A DNA stretch of 64,000 nt from Hysterangium stoloniferum (taxonomy: Eukaryota; Basidiomycota; Agaricomycetes; Hysterangiales; Hysterangiaceae), in the NCBI GenBank assembly GCA_015178975.1, contig WHVD01000136.1, forward strand, positions 62,001-126,000, read 5' to 3'. The notes below the pieces were generated by a model. It worked only from the letters and a program-made list of their open reading frames with translations. It searched no databases and was not told the origin of the DNA. Numbering within the stretch: the first letter of the stretch is position 1; the number at the start of each line of letters is the position of its first letter. A program made the position numbers and the translations under genes. Positions 53,444 through 64,000 of this stretch are shown here, piece by piece.

Positions 53444-56183
53444 GGTGGGGGGAAAGAAGAAAGGTAGCTGTGGGGGTGTTGCGCCGGGTAGTTGAATAAG
53501 GTAAGCATTCTTTAAGTATGTCGGTCAAAATACACAAGACGTCTCCGTCACCATATTGAGCCCTGGAAGCTGACTCAGCCGTGACGGACTGACGGGCACC
53601 TGATCCGGGCACCTTGAATCAATTTTTATGTACAGTCCAGTATTACCGAGGATAATTTTATAAAACTTTAAAAAAAAACATGGTCTTTAAAAAAATATAG
53701 CGTACGAAATAAACTTTACCACGCTTGCAAGATACAAGGCTTTGGATTGAACGTGGCTGCGTTGGGTCGGATTACGCTTAAATTTTTGGGTTCAGACAAG
53801 TAATAACCAAGGACTTAGCCCGTCGACGGAAGTTCACCCCATATACGGGGCTCATATCCATTAATTATTTCCGTCCAGAAAGCGGGAACCGGGGAATCGC
53901 TCCTGATGCGGGATTCGCCGGACAAGCGCGGGGGATGGATCCACAGACTTTGTTTCCCTAAACGAGAAGCGGGGAACATTTTTGATAAGGGGGAAATCAG
54001 CACAGCTGCCTCACAGCCAGTGGGGGCATAAAATGAAGGAGGTGGTGAGTCGTGGTGAGTGATAAATCCTTCATTCCCGCCGAGCAGCCAAGCCACCTTC
54101 ATTTACCTCTGGCTTCACTGCACGCGTCGACGTTTCCATGAAAGATCACAGTAAGCAGCACCCGATGCACTTGAGAAGACAACACTTGGCAGGCAGCGGC
54201 AAATCGCGAGGCAAGTGCAATCCCGCTTCTGCCAGTCAGAAATAGACAAACCTTGTCCGCTCCTGCCTCCTTTTGAGGGTAAGGAAGTTTTCAGCGGATC
54301 ACTCTACGCCGCCCGAATACGACAGAATTCCACTTCCTGTCCTCAACATGTATACACGCGCACACGAATCGTCAAGCGGTGCCGCATGAACACGGCACCT
54401 CGTTTGCATGGCAAGGGCGTAGCGCTTCACCCTGGGAAACATGTAATAAAATAATATTTGTCAAAGAAACGGAGAGTGCCTTTCACGAGATCACCTTGCG
54501 GGGAAACATTGTTGAGAACTTGTGCGTTCCGCGTCGCTGGTAACGACACAGCGCAATCGCATCTATTTTATCCAAGTTATACATGATTCATACAACCGCG
54601 GTTGATCCTACAAGTATAGATATAAACATCTGTTCTTGGAACGAAAAAGGCATGAGCGACCGGAGTACGGTCTATTTGCGGTCTGCACTGACTTTCGGGC
54701 AAACGGGCAGATCCAGACTTCATATGACCAGGACCTCCAAGGCGTTCATAGAACCCGTCTCGTTATGGCAAGTCCGATAATGGCTTCAATTTACAAATCC
54801 GGTAGCGCGAGGTGTCCGTGCCTTAACATCATCAGCACCACCCTAGGCTTCGATTTTCCCCGCACTTCCATTTGATATCACTAGAGCCATTTTGGATATA
54901 GCACACACACTAATCTCCACCGCGAGCCCAAATCTAGGTCGCCCAACAAGGTCTCCGGCTCCCAAGCGGCCGCCCCAATAATCTAGCGATGAGCGTCATC
55001 CTAACATAACCAAAAAGGAAACGGTGATTCAATAGCAGGCCCCATCCGACCCGGGTATGAAGCACAGCAGGGCAACAGCTGTGCTACTTCAGTCGAGCTC
55101 GCTAACCGAAGATATAAATTGAACCCTGGAATAATACTCCCGCTTCCATGTGCTCGAGAACTCAAATGCCAGTGCCTAGGCCGAAAACCAAAAGTTCAAC
55201 CCATCATCGGATCGACAGTGGCCTGCTTATCTCTATACGTCCATCGGATTTCGGCGGAGGATCCCTCGACGAGAGTCTCGTAGAGTGGCAGACTCCTCCT
55301 TGTATCGTGTGAACCAAGAATTAGTATAAATATAGCAAGCTGCCGATTTCGAAGGGCCGACCCTTCTCACATGAGTCAAAAACCTGCCTGCCGCCTATAT
55401 GCAACAGGAGAGCTATTTTCAGTGGAAACTGGTCCGTCAGCCAGAGACAAGCGAGTGCTACGCTGCATGCAAGCGACGGAAGGGAGGCGTGGGCTCTTCT
55501 CGACTCTGACAGGTCTGCACTCCTGAAACCGCCCTGACCCGTGCTCGCCTACCCACCCATGAGCCGTCTCGACCCCGGGGTCGTGGGTATCCCTCTCGCC
55601 GAACCGTCCGATATACCCACACGGTGCCAATGTGTCGAGGTAAAACGAAGGAACCGACGCATTATTACATGGAACGCCCAGCGCTTGAACGCGCATCATC
55701 GTTTTTCATCCTAATCCCCAGCAATACTATTGTCTGCCAATTCACACTTTGTGAGAGTGCCACGCTTTGCTAATGGAGCTCATGCGCGGGTGCAAGTCTA
55801 CCTCGCCGGCACGGGGAGGAATACTCGGCTTGAATGGAGCTTGTTGCTATGCTGGTCCGATCTGTAGCTGTGAGTCTCGGCCCCTCAGGGTACGACAACA
55901 ATCATCCACTTCTTCCTTGCGCACGTATGGGCGTATGGATAATCAAACATCCTGACGCGCCTCTTCAGCCTTCCTTCATCAAGGGAGGGCTACAATAACA
56001 AAGTCGCATCGTAAAAACAGAATCTAGCGGATGGCTTGCACGATAACCAGCGCGGGGGAACCTAGAACGCAGCTATTTTTACGGACCTCACTGCCCTCCC
56101 ACCCTTGAAGCCCGTACTTGCCCTCCCCAGCAGTTTTTCTAGCAGCTGGCGCCTATCGCCTTTCCCATCACAACGCAGAACCG
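53444..56183. other. 2.7-kb region without a supported gene
   Basis: Several short frames on both strands (for example 53,815-54,102 minus and 55,376-55,699 minus) lack known motifs, introns or length. There is no clear transposon similarity. It may contain regulatory sequence, a non-coding RNA, or decayed sequence. Confidence 0.45.
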
Positions 56184-57681
56184 ATGTCCCCGAAGAGACC
56201 TTCTACAATGACAGGTAACGAGACAGCGACTTGAAACAGTGTTATACTGCACATGGCATGCAGACATGGGCTTGGTTACGGCCGGGCCTACGAAGGCTTG
56301 TCCTGGCGGAAGGTTCCCCCCCCCTTCCCCAGTGGGCTTCTTTCCTTCAGTGCCATTCTATTCAAACGTCATTAGACTGAGCCTACAAATCTTCGGAGAC
56401 CTCTCTCTGTGGAAATGCTGTCTCCGTCTAGAGGTTTTTGTTTCTGCCTTCCGGTGAGGCTTGGAGCCCTAGTGGTATCCCTTTTTTCTTTCTCAGGTTC
56501 TTTAATTCTTGCTGGAGTCATATTTCATACACTATCCAGTGAGTCCTGCGAGACGTTTTTTCTGTAGAATTATATGTAATCGCTCTCTTTGCTATCAGCT
56601 CTTTCTGCACATGTAACCCCGAGCCAGGCAGCAGCATTCTATCTTGCATCTTTCTCATGGATTTCCCTTGCCTTGGCTTCACTTATAGGGTTTGTCGTAT
56701 AATCACTATTACCTACCACCTAGCTAGATTGACACCGTAAAAATCGTGAACCAGATTCATCGCATGTCTCATGCAACATCCACTGATCCTTTCTATGGTC
56801 TCGTGGTTCATGATTTATCATCTCCCCGTCGGCCTATTCTGCAACGTTTTCCTTCTTTCGATCCTGTTTCATTCATACCGTGATGGCGAAAAAGTCCTGC
56901 AATCCGGGCAGTGTGTCGGATTGTTCCGCGGGGGGATATGCAGTGCCCTGATATCCACGGAGAAGCTCACCTGGGCGTACCTCACGATCCTCCTCCCTGC
57001 CTGTGTCTGGCAAATATGTTTGTCTGCTATTTACTCCAAGCGCACATCATCTGACGCTCAACCATAATGTCCGCACGTCTGACAGATGTCCATGTCATCC
57101 TTAAACGATCCCTATTCGTCATCAGCGGCGACTGGGCGATCCAATACGAAGAAAAGGAAGAACAGCGCGGCAGAAATAGCGCGGCGAGACCCCAGCGGAG
57201 CACGACCATTTCGCAGACCGTCGGCAGGGGTGGGCGTCGGCGCGCGAAGGCGTTATGGTTTACAATGGAGACGACGCCGGGTCCGGCATCGGACGATTCA
57301 TTCCTTCCCAGTATGGCCATTTCGCCGATGGCGTTCAAGGCTCCTGGTTCTCCGCGCAGCCAGCCTTCCCCGTCTTCTTACCCCCCCTTGCCGTCCCAGA
57401 GGCTTCATAAGAAGCCATCGGAGGTGACCTTGACTTCCGTCGGTGGGGGGTCTCTGCCGGAGAACCCCTCGCCGGACGTTCCGTCCCCTGGCAAGGGGGG
57501 AGAGAACTCGACAGGTAGATCGACAGTTGCAGAGATGGAGTTCCTGCGCCACGATCCCGCAACGTCTGCTTTCCACGGTGGTGGTATGCTCGGTGGACGC
57601 GGTAGAGCGACAACACGACGTCTCGAAGAAGTGGATGGGCTGTCAGAAAGAAGTGTGTACTCAGTCGCAATAGCGAAATAA
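56184..57681 (+). CDS. Four-TM membrane protein with long hydrophilic tail, unknown function
   Basis: A gene model of my own: exon 1 (MSPKRPSTMTG, 56,184), then GSLILAGVIFHTLS after a TTTCTCAG acceptor, a short TM exon (AAFYLASFSWISLALASLIGFV), an exon with PLILSMVSWFMIYHLPVGLFCNVFLLSILFHSY and YLTILLPACVWQI, then an intron of about 70 nt ending CTGACAG at about 57,085, and a last exon with a Ser/Pro/Gly-rich soluble tail ending SERSVYSVAIAK at 57,681. Four hydrophobic segments, cytosolic-type tail. I do not recognise the family. The exon joins are inferred and the start could be the second ATG at about 56,208. Confidence 0.55.
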
Positions 57682-57887
57682 GACGGTTCCCGGCTTAGAG
57701 ATCTATTTGCGGCTGTATATAATATCATTCAGGAATCAAGTACACGAATCCACTGTATTCAAATGGCTGTTAACCGTGATACTGAAACAGACACTTCTGT
57801 GAAATAAGCGAGAGTTGCACCCTATAATTTCGAAGTTGATGCCGGCACATCCATATTCCTTGTTAGATGACGACATAGTTCTTCAGC

Positions 57888-59678
57888 TTAATTATCGAAT
57901 TCAATGTTAGCATAAAACATCCCATTCATCACACAGAAAGTCATACCGAGAGTCTTCGGGGATTCCTGAACAATCTGCGCTCAGATTTAACGACATCATC
58001 AGTATATTCACCAAAAAAAAGAAAGGGGGGGGGGGGAGAACCATACCAAATGACCCACGCCAGGAAGGCACACATTCGACGAATTGGCTGGCCTTCTCCA
58101 TACAGTCGCCTGTGTCATGGCGAAGCCGCCAGTCCTAATTGCAAATTCATCAGGTCACAAAAAAGTGCACACCGCGCCGAATCTCGATTACGTCGCCCCC
58201 CGAGAGTCAGAATCACGAATCACCCACATTTGGCTGCTGTCTCCGCTCATGATCCAGTGCAGGGCCATCTGGGGATCCAGTGCCTTTAATTCCGTCCATG
58301 CCTCGTGGGGCACAAGCCACTCGCACAGGGCTACGATTTCATCTGTGGGATGGAGCTTCAGATGGACCGGCGTGTCCATTCGCAGGGAAGTTTCCCCCTC
58401 TGCCCCAGCAGTCGAGTCTATCGTACCATGTCTCACATAGGACTCGATGACTGCGGGATCCCAGGACTTAGTGCCCGGAAGTTTCTGGAGAGAGGTCATT
58501 GCAGCGCGCCTGGACTCGTTCTGCGGGGTCAACTGCGTCCGCCAAGACGATGCCATGCGACGCACCGCGACGGCCACCTGGCTGGCTTGCGCAAGGTATT
58601 TCTGAGAAGACGGGAAAATAGCGACCCTATTTCGTACGATTTAGGAACGATGAGGGGATCGATTAGCACAAGCGATGAGAACAGCTTTGGGTGGGTGACA
58701 GCAGCTAACGAGCTGGAAAGGCCCTTAATTTAGGCTCAGGCTGTAATATCCGCTTGGACTCACATGGCAGCTCCCCCGATGGACTGACCCAAGCCCACCA
58801 CTCTCCGAGAGGTTGGCCCTGAAACGTAATCCAAGAATGTTGGCAAAGTCCCCGGCGTAATTTCTTCAGGCATGTAGTGCACGAGGAAGTTGTTAATATC
58901 GCGGACATGATCTTGCCAGTCAACTGCGTGCAATGTCAGCTACAGGGGAAAAGGGAGAAAGTGCTGGTCTGCACATATATCGCTACGATTCCCGTTATTA
59001 ATTACGCCCGAGTCGCCGTGTTGCACAGCTTCAAACGACCAAATTTCATCGATAAACACACCAGAGTGTCCTTGACATGCTAATAGCGACAGCAGATGTT
59101 TTAGGGTAGGCTCCCATACCTCCATAGAGTAGCACGACATTTATCCAGTCAGACCTCGAATACTACGACTAAAGAGGAAAAAGGGTCACCTGTCTGGGGA
59201 ATCCTATAGCATGTGTTAGGAATAAAGTGATTCCTTTACCAGCCGCTCTCCGATGTTGGCTCTGGCCTTCAATCGGAACATACCGATCTACACAATTCCA
59301 TAAAACAGCCTCCGATCGGCCTCTCTCCGAGGCCTGCGCCTTTGGCGTTTCGTGCAACAATTTTTTATCTATAAAGCCCCTTGTGAAAGGCTTTGCGTCA
59401 ATGATCTCAGGCGAGTTGAGTGCCGCCTCTCTTAGTTTTGAGTCTGGGGGAAGGGTGCGAGGAACTGCAGCCGGAACGATATGTGACGTTCTAACATAAC
59501 CTGGCAAAGCGGTTGACGAGGGCTTGGGCACTGCGGACGCTGGCGGTTTATTGGCTTGCTGAGACGGTGGACGGAGGGGAATTAGGGGGCGTAAATGGCA
59601 AGGTTCTTCGGCTACGAGCGTACGTGGCTCGGGCTGTAGATAGGACGCAGGAGGCCGTGATTTAACACTAGAGTTCAT
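57888..59678 (-). CDS. Alpha/beta-hydrolase superfamily protein
   Basis: ATG at 59,678 (MNSSVKSRPPASYLQPEP). After a Pro-rich stretch come the family blocks: GITLFLTHAIGF (oxyanion part), CQGHSGVFIDEIWSFEAVQHGDS, DWQDHVRDINNFLVHYMPEE, the nucleophile elbow GLGQSIGG (G-x-S-x-G), a cap region DPAVIESYVRHG..TSLRMDTPVHLKLHPTDEIV, and at the end VCLPGVGHL, joined by an intron to IVQESPKTLG, which holds the likely catalytic His (GVGHL). Stop at 57,888. The last intron contains a C13 tract. Substrate unknown; the family includes esterases and peroxidase-like enzymes. Confidence 0.75.
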
Positions 59679-60469
59679 TGGCAAAATCAGACGACGAGAG
59701 TTCGTCCGTGCAAGTACTTGACTTTTTAAGTACTTCTAATTGGCGAAGAGCTAGGCCTCGATCGGGATCACCGGCCAAGCGAGAGTAGTACTTACGACGG
59801 TGGCTGCACCGCTTAAGTTTAATGAGTTACTCGGAGCTTCGAGTGTTTTTACACTAATATATCTACGGTTGGCACATGTCTTTGCCTCGCCGCCGAGAAA
59901 TACCCCAGGTGGATGTGCGGATGCATTTCCTAAATTTGGGCACCGACATCTACCATATCCACCTTGTAATGCCCAGACATATTTCCTTCCTAATAAAATG
60001 GCACGTCGCTATGATTGCATACCCCCAACCTTGCACGAGTATTTCCATGATTAGGATTGTTGCTCATAGTCCTTGTATCCATCAAACACCGTAGCCGTGC
60101 CAGGAAAACCTGGGATAAGTATCATGAAATTCCAAGCAAATTACATTAAAACTCCATTGACTTATTAGATACATTCCGTCCAAAGTCCAAGAAATTTTTG
60201 TAAAGGGGAATGAGCAACACGGAAAGAGATATTACTTTTCATCTGAAATTGTAGTGGTCGCGCTAGGGAGTCTTGCCGAAGACAGTAATATCTGCGAGCG
60301 GCAATAACGATGACATTATATTTTCATCGTGCTCTCCCAGAGATTTTTGCAAGTATCAATATGTTTCAAATGCACTATTTCAGACGCATCTTGGGGGGAT
60401 CCAAAATACAATTTTTGGCGCTCTGTCGTGGTTCCACAGGAAATCGATTCCAGCGAGACGATGCCCATG
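59679..60469. other. Intergenic between hydrolase and transporter
   Basis: Short overlapping frames at 59,800-60,094 lack any motif. Nothing recognised. Confidence 0.45.
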
Positions 60470-62158
60470 TCAGTCTCTTAGGACAGGTGGCAGATGCGTC
60501 GTCATCTCGGCGCGTCTCACAATGACGAGCGCTGTTGTGACCGCTGATATGAACAGGACGATTGCGCACCCACCGAACACAAGGCGTCGGGCCTCGCTGA
60601 CCCCCGTGAGAAGCGCGACAGTCACGAAGACATTCAGCGGGACGCGTGAAAGCGCAGAAAGCGTCGCGCGGTGCTCATCAGAAATGATGGAAGAACGAAG
60701 CATGCCTATTGCGTGAAATCCAGAGTTAAGACAAAGTACAGCGCATGTTTCTCTCGTTGGCGACTGACCTTGAACGGGGTAATACATGCCCACACACGCC
60801 TCAAATATGCAGAATGCCCAGAATCGGTGACGGACGTCCGCCGTTGTTACGGAATAAAGAAGGACAATGGCCGCAACAGTACAGACCAGGGAGGAGAGTT
60901 TTGCATGTAGCGTGACGGATGAATCGACGTCTCGTCCTGGTGGTGGGTATGACACGATCGCGGTATAAATGAGAGAACCGAGCATCATGGCGACCATAAG
61001 GCTTGCGAATATATATCCTAGGGGGAGAGGGCGCGACGTTGGAGAGACTTCCTGCAGTGACGGCACCCATAGAAAGACGAACAGGTACATGGACCCTTCG
61101 AAACAAGTTTGGGTAAACACAATGACCGAGAGAGACAGATCTGCGGATGTTATAGCAATGGCCAGAGCACACATCCATTATTCTGTACGAACCTTTTCGC
61201 ACAATCTTCCATGCAACTTTCAACCTGGAGATTTGGAAAAGATCTGTTTCACCGCCTGTGCTCCCAAAATTTTCTGACCATAGACCATTGATCAGGAACC
61301 AGGCAAGTACCAGTGCTCCGGCACTGGCAATGAAAGGCGTCTGGAAATTGTGCGTTGATGCCACCAGATGATTGCTGGCAACACCGGCTGCCGTCGCCAT
61401 AAATCCATTGATAAGCGTCGCACTGCCCAGTATTTTTGATAGTTCGCCTTCCGTCAAATTGAGAGTCGAAGAACACGACATGAGCCATGATTCGAAGCAG
61501 GAAAACAAGATGGATGTGGATAGTCCTGCGACCGCACGCCCAAACAGGAGAATGAGGAACGAAGGAAAGAGCGTGCAGATGCAAGCGAGTGTGTAGGTGA
61601 CACAAAACACCAGACACAGCCGCTTCCGGCCGTATTGGTCTGCCCATACGCCAACGAGGGGGGCAGTGAATCCACCAGAAGTAAATCCCGTGATGAACAA
61701 GATGGCAACTATTCGCTCAGGAAATTTGTATTGCTCGTTATATAGCGAGTAAACGTAGGGCCCCTGAAGAGCGTGAACTTGGGAAATCCTGGGATAATGC
61801 ACCCGGGGAGTACGCTCACCTGGAGCCAGTCCGCTCCCATCACTATAGCATAGACCAGCAGATACTTCCTTGCCAGCGTCCTATGCCCTGTCGTTTCCCC
61901 GGTTGACAGCTTCCATCCTGGACCATCATGTCCATTAGTCACGGGGACGCCGGCGGTCTTCGAGGAAATATAGCGTTGTACGACAACAGTACAGACGCAG
62001 AACAGAATTAGAACGACCAATTGTAGTTCGTAGAACCCATAATCTGAGGGGAAAGAAGGTCCCGTGGTCATTAGTGCCCAAGCTCGGACAAGTGAGGTTC
62101 GAAGTAAGAGTAGTTGGAGCGAGAAACCCGAGAATGACTGATATGTGCTTGAACTCAC
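60470..62158 (-). CDS. MFS transporter, molybdate-anion transporter type (MFSD5/MOT2-like)
   Basis: Spliced from several exons. Blocks: ARKYLLVYAIVMGADWLQ joined across an intron to GPYVYSLYNEQY, GFTSGGFTAPLVGVWADQYGRKRLCLVFC (MFS motif A), LFGRAVAGLSTSILFSCFESWLMS, TLINGFMATAAGVASNHLV, VFTQTCFEGSMYLFVFLWVPSLQ, FWAFCIFEACVGMYYPVQG, and AEMTTHLPPVLRD with stop at 60,470. ADWLQGPY followed by the GRxxAG-like motif is characteristic of MFSD5. The known role is molybdate uptake. The first exon and its ATG are uncertain: an intron with a GTGAGT donor at about 62,162 and CCCCTCAG acceptor precedes the first clear TM segment. Confidence 0.8.
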
Positions 62159-62533
62159 CAGACACCGGGAAAAGCCCGAGCTCCAATATTTTTTAGGATC
62201 CTTAATAGAGGCTCATGTTATATAAACTCCGCCAATCACTCATCGATCATTCAAGCGGCTATTGATTTAAAATGGGTTTCTGGCAGCCGTTCCTGGGAAT
62301 CTCCCCTGGTGGTCCTCGGGGACTGCCCCTGCACGCTCATTGCAGGGGCGGCCACGCTTAATCCTGGAAGCTGTCTGTCAACGCAGCAGGTGGAGGATAC
62401 TTGGTAGCAACCAGCGTATCTTATGGCAAGCATTCGCACAACGGTGGGCAATAATAGCTAATTTAATATTTACCCCCTGGCTACCACTGCAAGATATAAT
62501 TATCCTTGCGCATCACAATTTTTACCGAGAAAG
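62159..62533. other. Intergenic, transporter 5' flank
   Basis: Includes a TATATAA box on the minus strand near 62,220. No supported gene. Confidence 0.45.
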
Positions 62534-63475
62534 TCAATCTCCCTCACCCCGTTCTGCCATCTCCAAACCCTTCCTGAAACCCTCCAAAGTCCGCGCCAGC
62601 TGCCCCCCACCCGCCTGAGCCAGCACCCCTGCAATCTGCATCGCCGGTGCACCGATCAATCCCAACAACTGGGACCTCAACGTGTCCAATGTCGGCAGCC
62701 GCGCCACACCCTCCAAGCCCGCCCTCACAAACAGCCTGCCCTCGATCAGCGCGCCCTTGATCTCCAGTTCTGGCGGCAAGTCCGGGCGCACGCGCTTTGG
62801 CCGCCGGCCAGGCGTCGGGTTCTCGATAACCGCACGACGGGCGGCCGCCCGCGCCTCCGCGTCCTGCGCGGGTGTGAGCGGGGGCTTCTTCGGCGGCACG
62901 GCGCGGTCGAGAGTGCGCATGAGCGCGGCGAGCTGCGGTGGGTGGAGGGAGGGCAGCGCGAGCACCGCCAGCGCCCCCGGCGTGACGAGGCGCGCGAGCG
63001 CGCGTTTGTGTGCCATGTCGATGTCGAGGCGCTCTCGCAGCGCGACGCCCAGTATCCCCGTGCGCACAACCATGAGCCTGGGCACTTCTGGCGCGGCAGA
63101 TACCGGTGCGGGATGCAGCGCGAGCGAGGGCGAAGGGGCGGGCTTGAGAGCTGCGATATCCTTCCGCAGCTTAATCAGCTCGTGCACGGAGAAATTCTGG
63201 TGTGTGAGGAGAAGCAACGCGGCATTCCTCTCGAGCAGCCGGGTGTACTCGTTGAGAAGAAAAGTCTTCCGGGCTGAGTATTCACGAGTTTTTTTCTGGG
63301 GATAAACGCGAGGTGGCGAGACCGATACTACATATGTTCGTGTCTGTATCGATGATATTGGTATTGAAGCCTTTGTTGTCCCTACCGGACGGGGCAGCAT
63401 ATTGAAGACGAGGGTGTGACGCATGTCACGTCTGTCACAACTCCCATTCAAGTTGTGGCCCTTCAGTGGTCCCAT
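62534..63475 (-). CDS. MRPL11: Mitochondrial ribosomal protein uL10m
   Basis: Single-exon gene. ATG at 63,475 (an in-frame TTG lies further up). The N-terminus is basic and likely a mitochondrial targeting sequence; alternative ATGs at 63,424 and 63,403 would give shorter leaders. Blocks: YSARKTFLLNEYTRLLERNAALLLLTHQNFSVHELIKLRKDIAALK; LMVVRTGILGVALRERL; ALARLVTPGALAVLALPSLHPPQLAALMR; PPELEIKGALIEGRLF; LRSQLLGLIGAPAMQIAGVLAQAGGGQLARTLEGF. These fit the L10 N-terminal domain and the C-terminal helix that binds L12. Component of the mitochondrial ribosomal stalk base. GC-rich central part. Confidence 0.85.
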   Translation of the reverse strand: MGPLKGHNLNGSCDRRDMRHTLVFNMLPRPVGTTKASIPISSIQTRTYVVSVSPPRVYPQKKTREYSARKTFLLNEYTRLLERNAALLLLTHQNFSVHELIKLRKDIAALKPAPSPSLALHPAPVSAAPEVPRLMVVRTGILGVALRERLDIDMAHKRALARLVTPGALAVLALPSLHPPQLAALMRTLDRAVPPKKPPLTPAQDAEARAAARRAVIENPTPGRRPKRVRPDLPPELEIKGALIEGRLFVRAGLEGVARLPTLDTLRSQLLGLIGAPAMQIAGVLAQAGGGQLARTLEGFRKGLEMAERGEGD

Positions 63476-63551
63476 CAAACAGTGCAATTATACTTTTACA
63501 CCTTGTTCTCCCTTTTTGTAAATTAATTATAGCCGGGACGTTATGGCAACA

Positions 63552-63558
63552 TATAAAA
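63552..63558 (+). promoter_or_regulatory. TATA box of the gene at the right edge
   Basis: TATAAAA lies 53 nt upstream of the ATG at 63,605, in the divergent gap between this gene and MRPL11. Confidence 0.5.
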
Positions 63559-63604
63559 GAGAAAACCAAGTGGTTCATGCGTTTCCTTCTGAGCAGCGTC
63601 CAAC

Positions 63605-64000
63605 ATGTTCTTTAGTATCCCTTACACTATGAACTTGAGCACCATCCTGGGGTCTGCACCAACCATCCATCACCTACCAGTAGTCGATGAGGTACAAATG
63701 GTAGCCTCTGACAACCTGTCCAAGTATCTTTCTGAGGCAGTTTTGCCGCCTATGATTCATGGCTCGAGTGCCCCGCCAGTCATACCTGGAAAGCACAAGG
63801 CGCACGCCAACCATCTCCAAATCCAGCCCGAAAAACACCGCAAGTGGTTCACGACTATTATTCCTTCAAAGCCCGCCAATATGTACCCAGACGAGGCAAA
63901 AGCGTGTATGTCGTCTCTCTGTCATTTCTCGCTATTTTTTCTTAATATGACGCGCAGACTGCACAGAGTCTCTTCCCAGAAGCCCCCTTCATCAGCCGAA
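63605..64000 (+). CDS. Unrecognised protein, 5' part (cut by window edge)
   Basis: Starts MFFSIPYTMNLSTILGSAP; an open exon of about 100 codons with PVVDEVQMVASDNLSKYLSE and HRKWFTTIIPSKPANMYPDEAKA, then a GTATGT donor at 63,904, an intron to CGCGCAG near 63,958 and a second exon (YCTESLPRSPLHQP) running off the end. I do not recognise it. Divergent from MRPL11. Confidence 0.5.
   Translation, partial: MFFSIPYTMNLSTILGSAPTIHHLPVVDEVQMVASDNLSKYLSEAVLPPMIHGSSAPPVIPGKHKAHANHLQIQPEKHRKWFTTIIPSKPANMYPDEAKACMSSLCHFSLFFLNMTRRLHRVSSQKPPSSAE

Noticed and set aside
55376..55699. 107-aa minus-strand frame
   Set aside because: No motif, no consistent neighbours or introns; likely chance.

Overview
The window looks like nuclear DNA of a filamentous basidiomycete, most likely a mushroom-forming Agaricomycete. 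The evidence is intron-dense genes with short (about 50-70 nt) introns, chromodomain Gypsy elements, DIRS-like reverse transcriptase debris, and a protein-kinase-like family that I know from Agaricomycetes. I cannot name a species.

The left half (1 to about 33,000) is a nested transposon graveyard. In order: a deleted Copia element whose middle is inverted in place (1-1,912); an intron-bearing tRNA-like gene (2,687-2,780); a truncated Gypsy element, 'family A' (2,999-7,602), carrying a TIR transposon and a solo LTR; a long decayed Gypsy element, 'family C', with 5' LTR, gag and pol (7,603-16,215), itself hit by a solo LTR; a 7.8-kb inverted repeat of two 5'-truncated Gypsy elements, 'family B', joined head to head (16,216-24,012); a Tc1/mariner-like element hit by a 1.6-kb LTR-type insertion with minisatellites (24,013-26,933); and a DIRS-like reverse transcriptase gene cut by a second mariner-like element and two solo LTRs (27,555-32,042).

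The right half (33,000-64,000) is mostly ordinary single-copy genes: a protein-kinase-like gene with a duplicated 5' fragment beside it, a secreted phospholipase C, UTP14 and SNU114 sharing a 254-bp divergent promoter, calnexin, an F-box-like protein, a four-TM membrane protein, an alpha/beta hydrolase, an MFSD5/MOT2-type transporter, mitochondrial ribosomal protein uL10m, and the 5' end of an unrecognised gene. Two stretches of 0.8-2.7 kb appear non-coding.

The most unusual observation is in the Gypsy families A and B. Between pol and the 3' LTR, in antisense orientation to pol, both carry a three-exon gene encoding a coiled coil followed by a Zn2Cys6-like (Gal4-type) cysteine cluster, with its own TATA box 56-57 nt upstream of the ATG. 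All three copies in the window keep this layout. A second signal is a 23-nt hairpin found seven times, 59-82 nt from the 3' end of every LTR of these families and of several solo LTRs. Together they suggest a Gypsy lineage that carries its own antisense regulator-like gene and a conserved U5 RNA structure.
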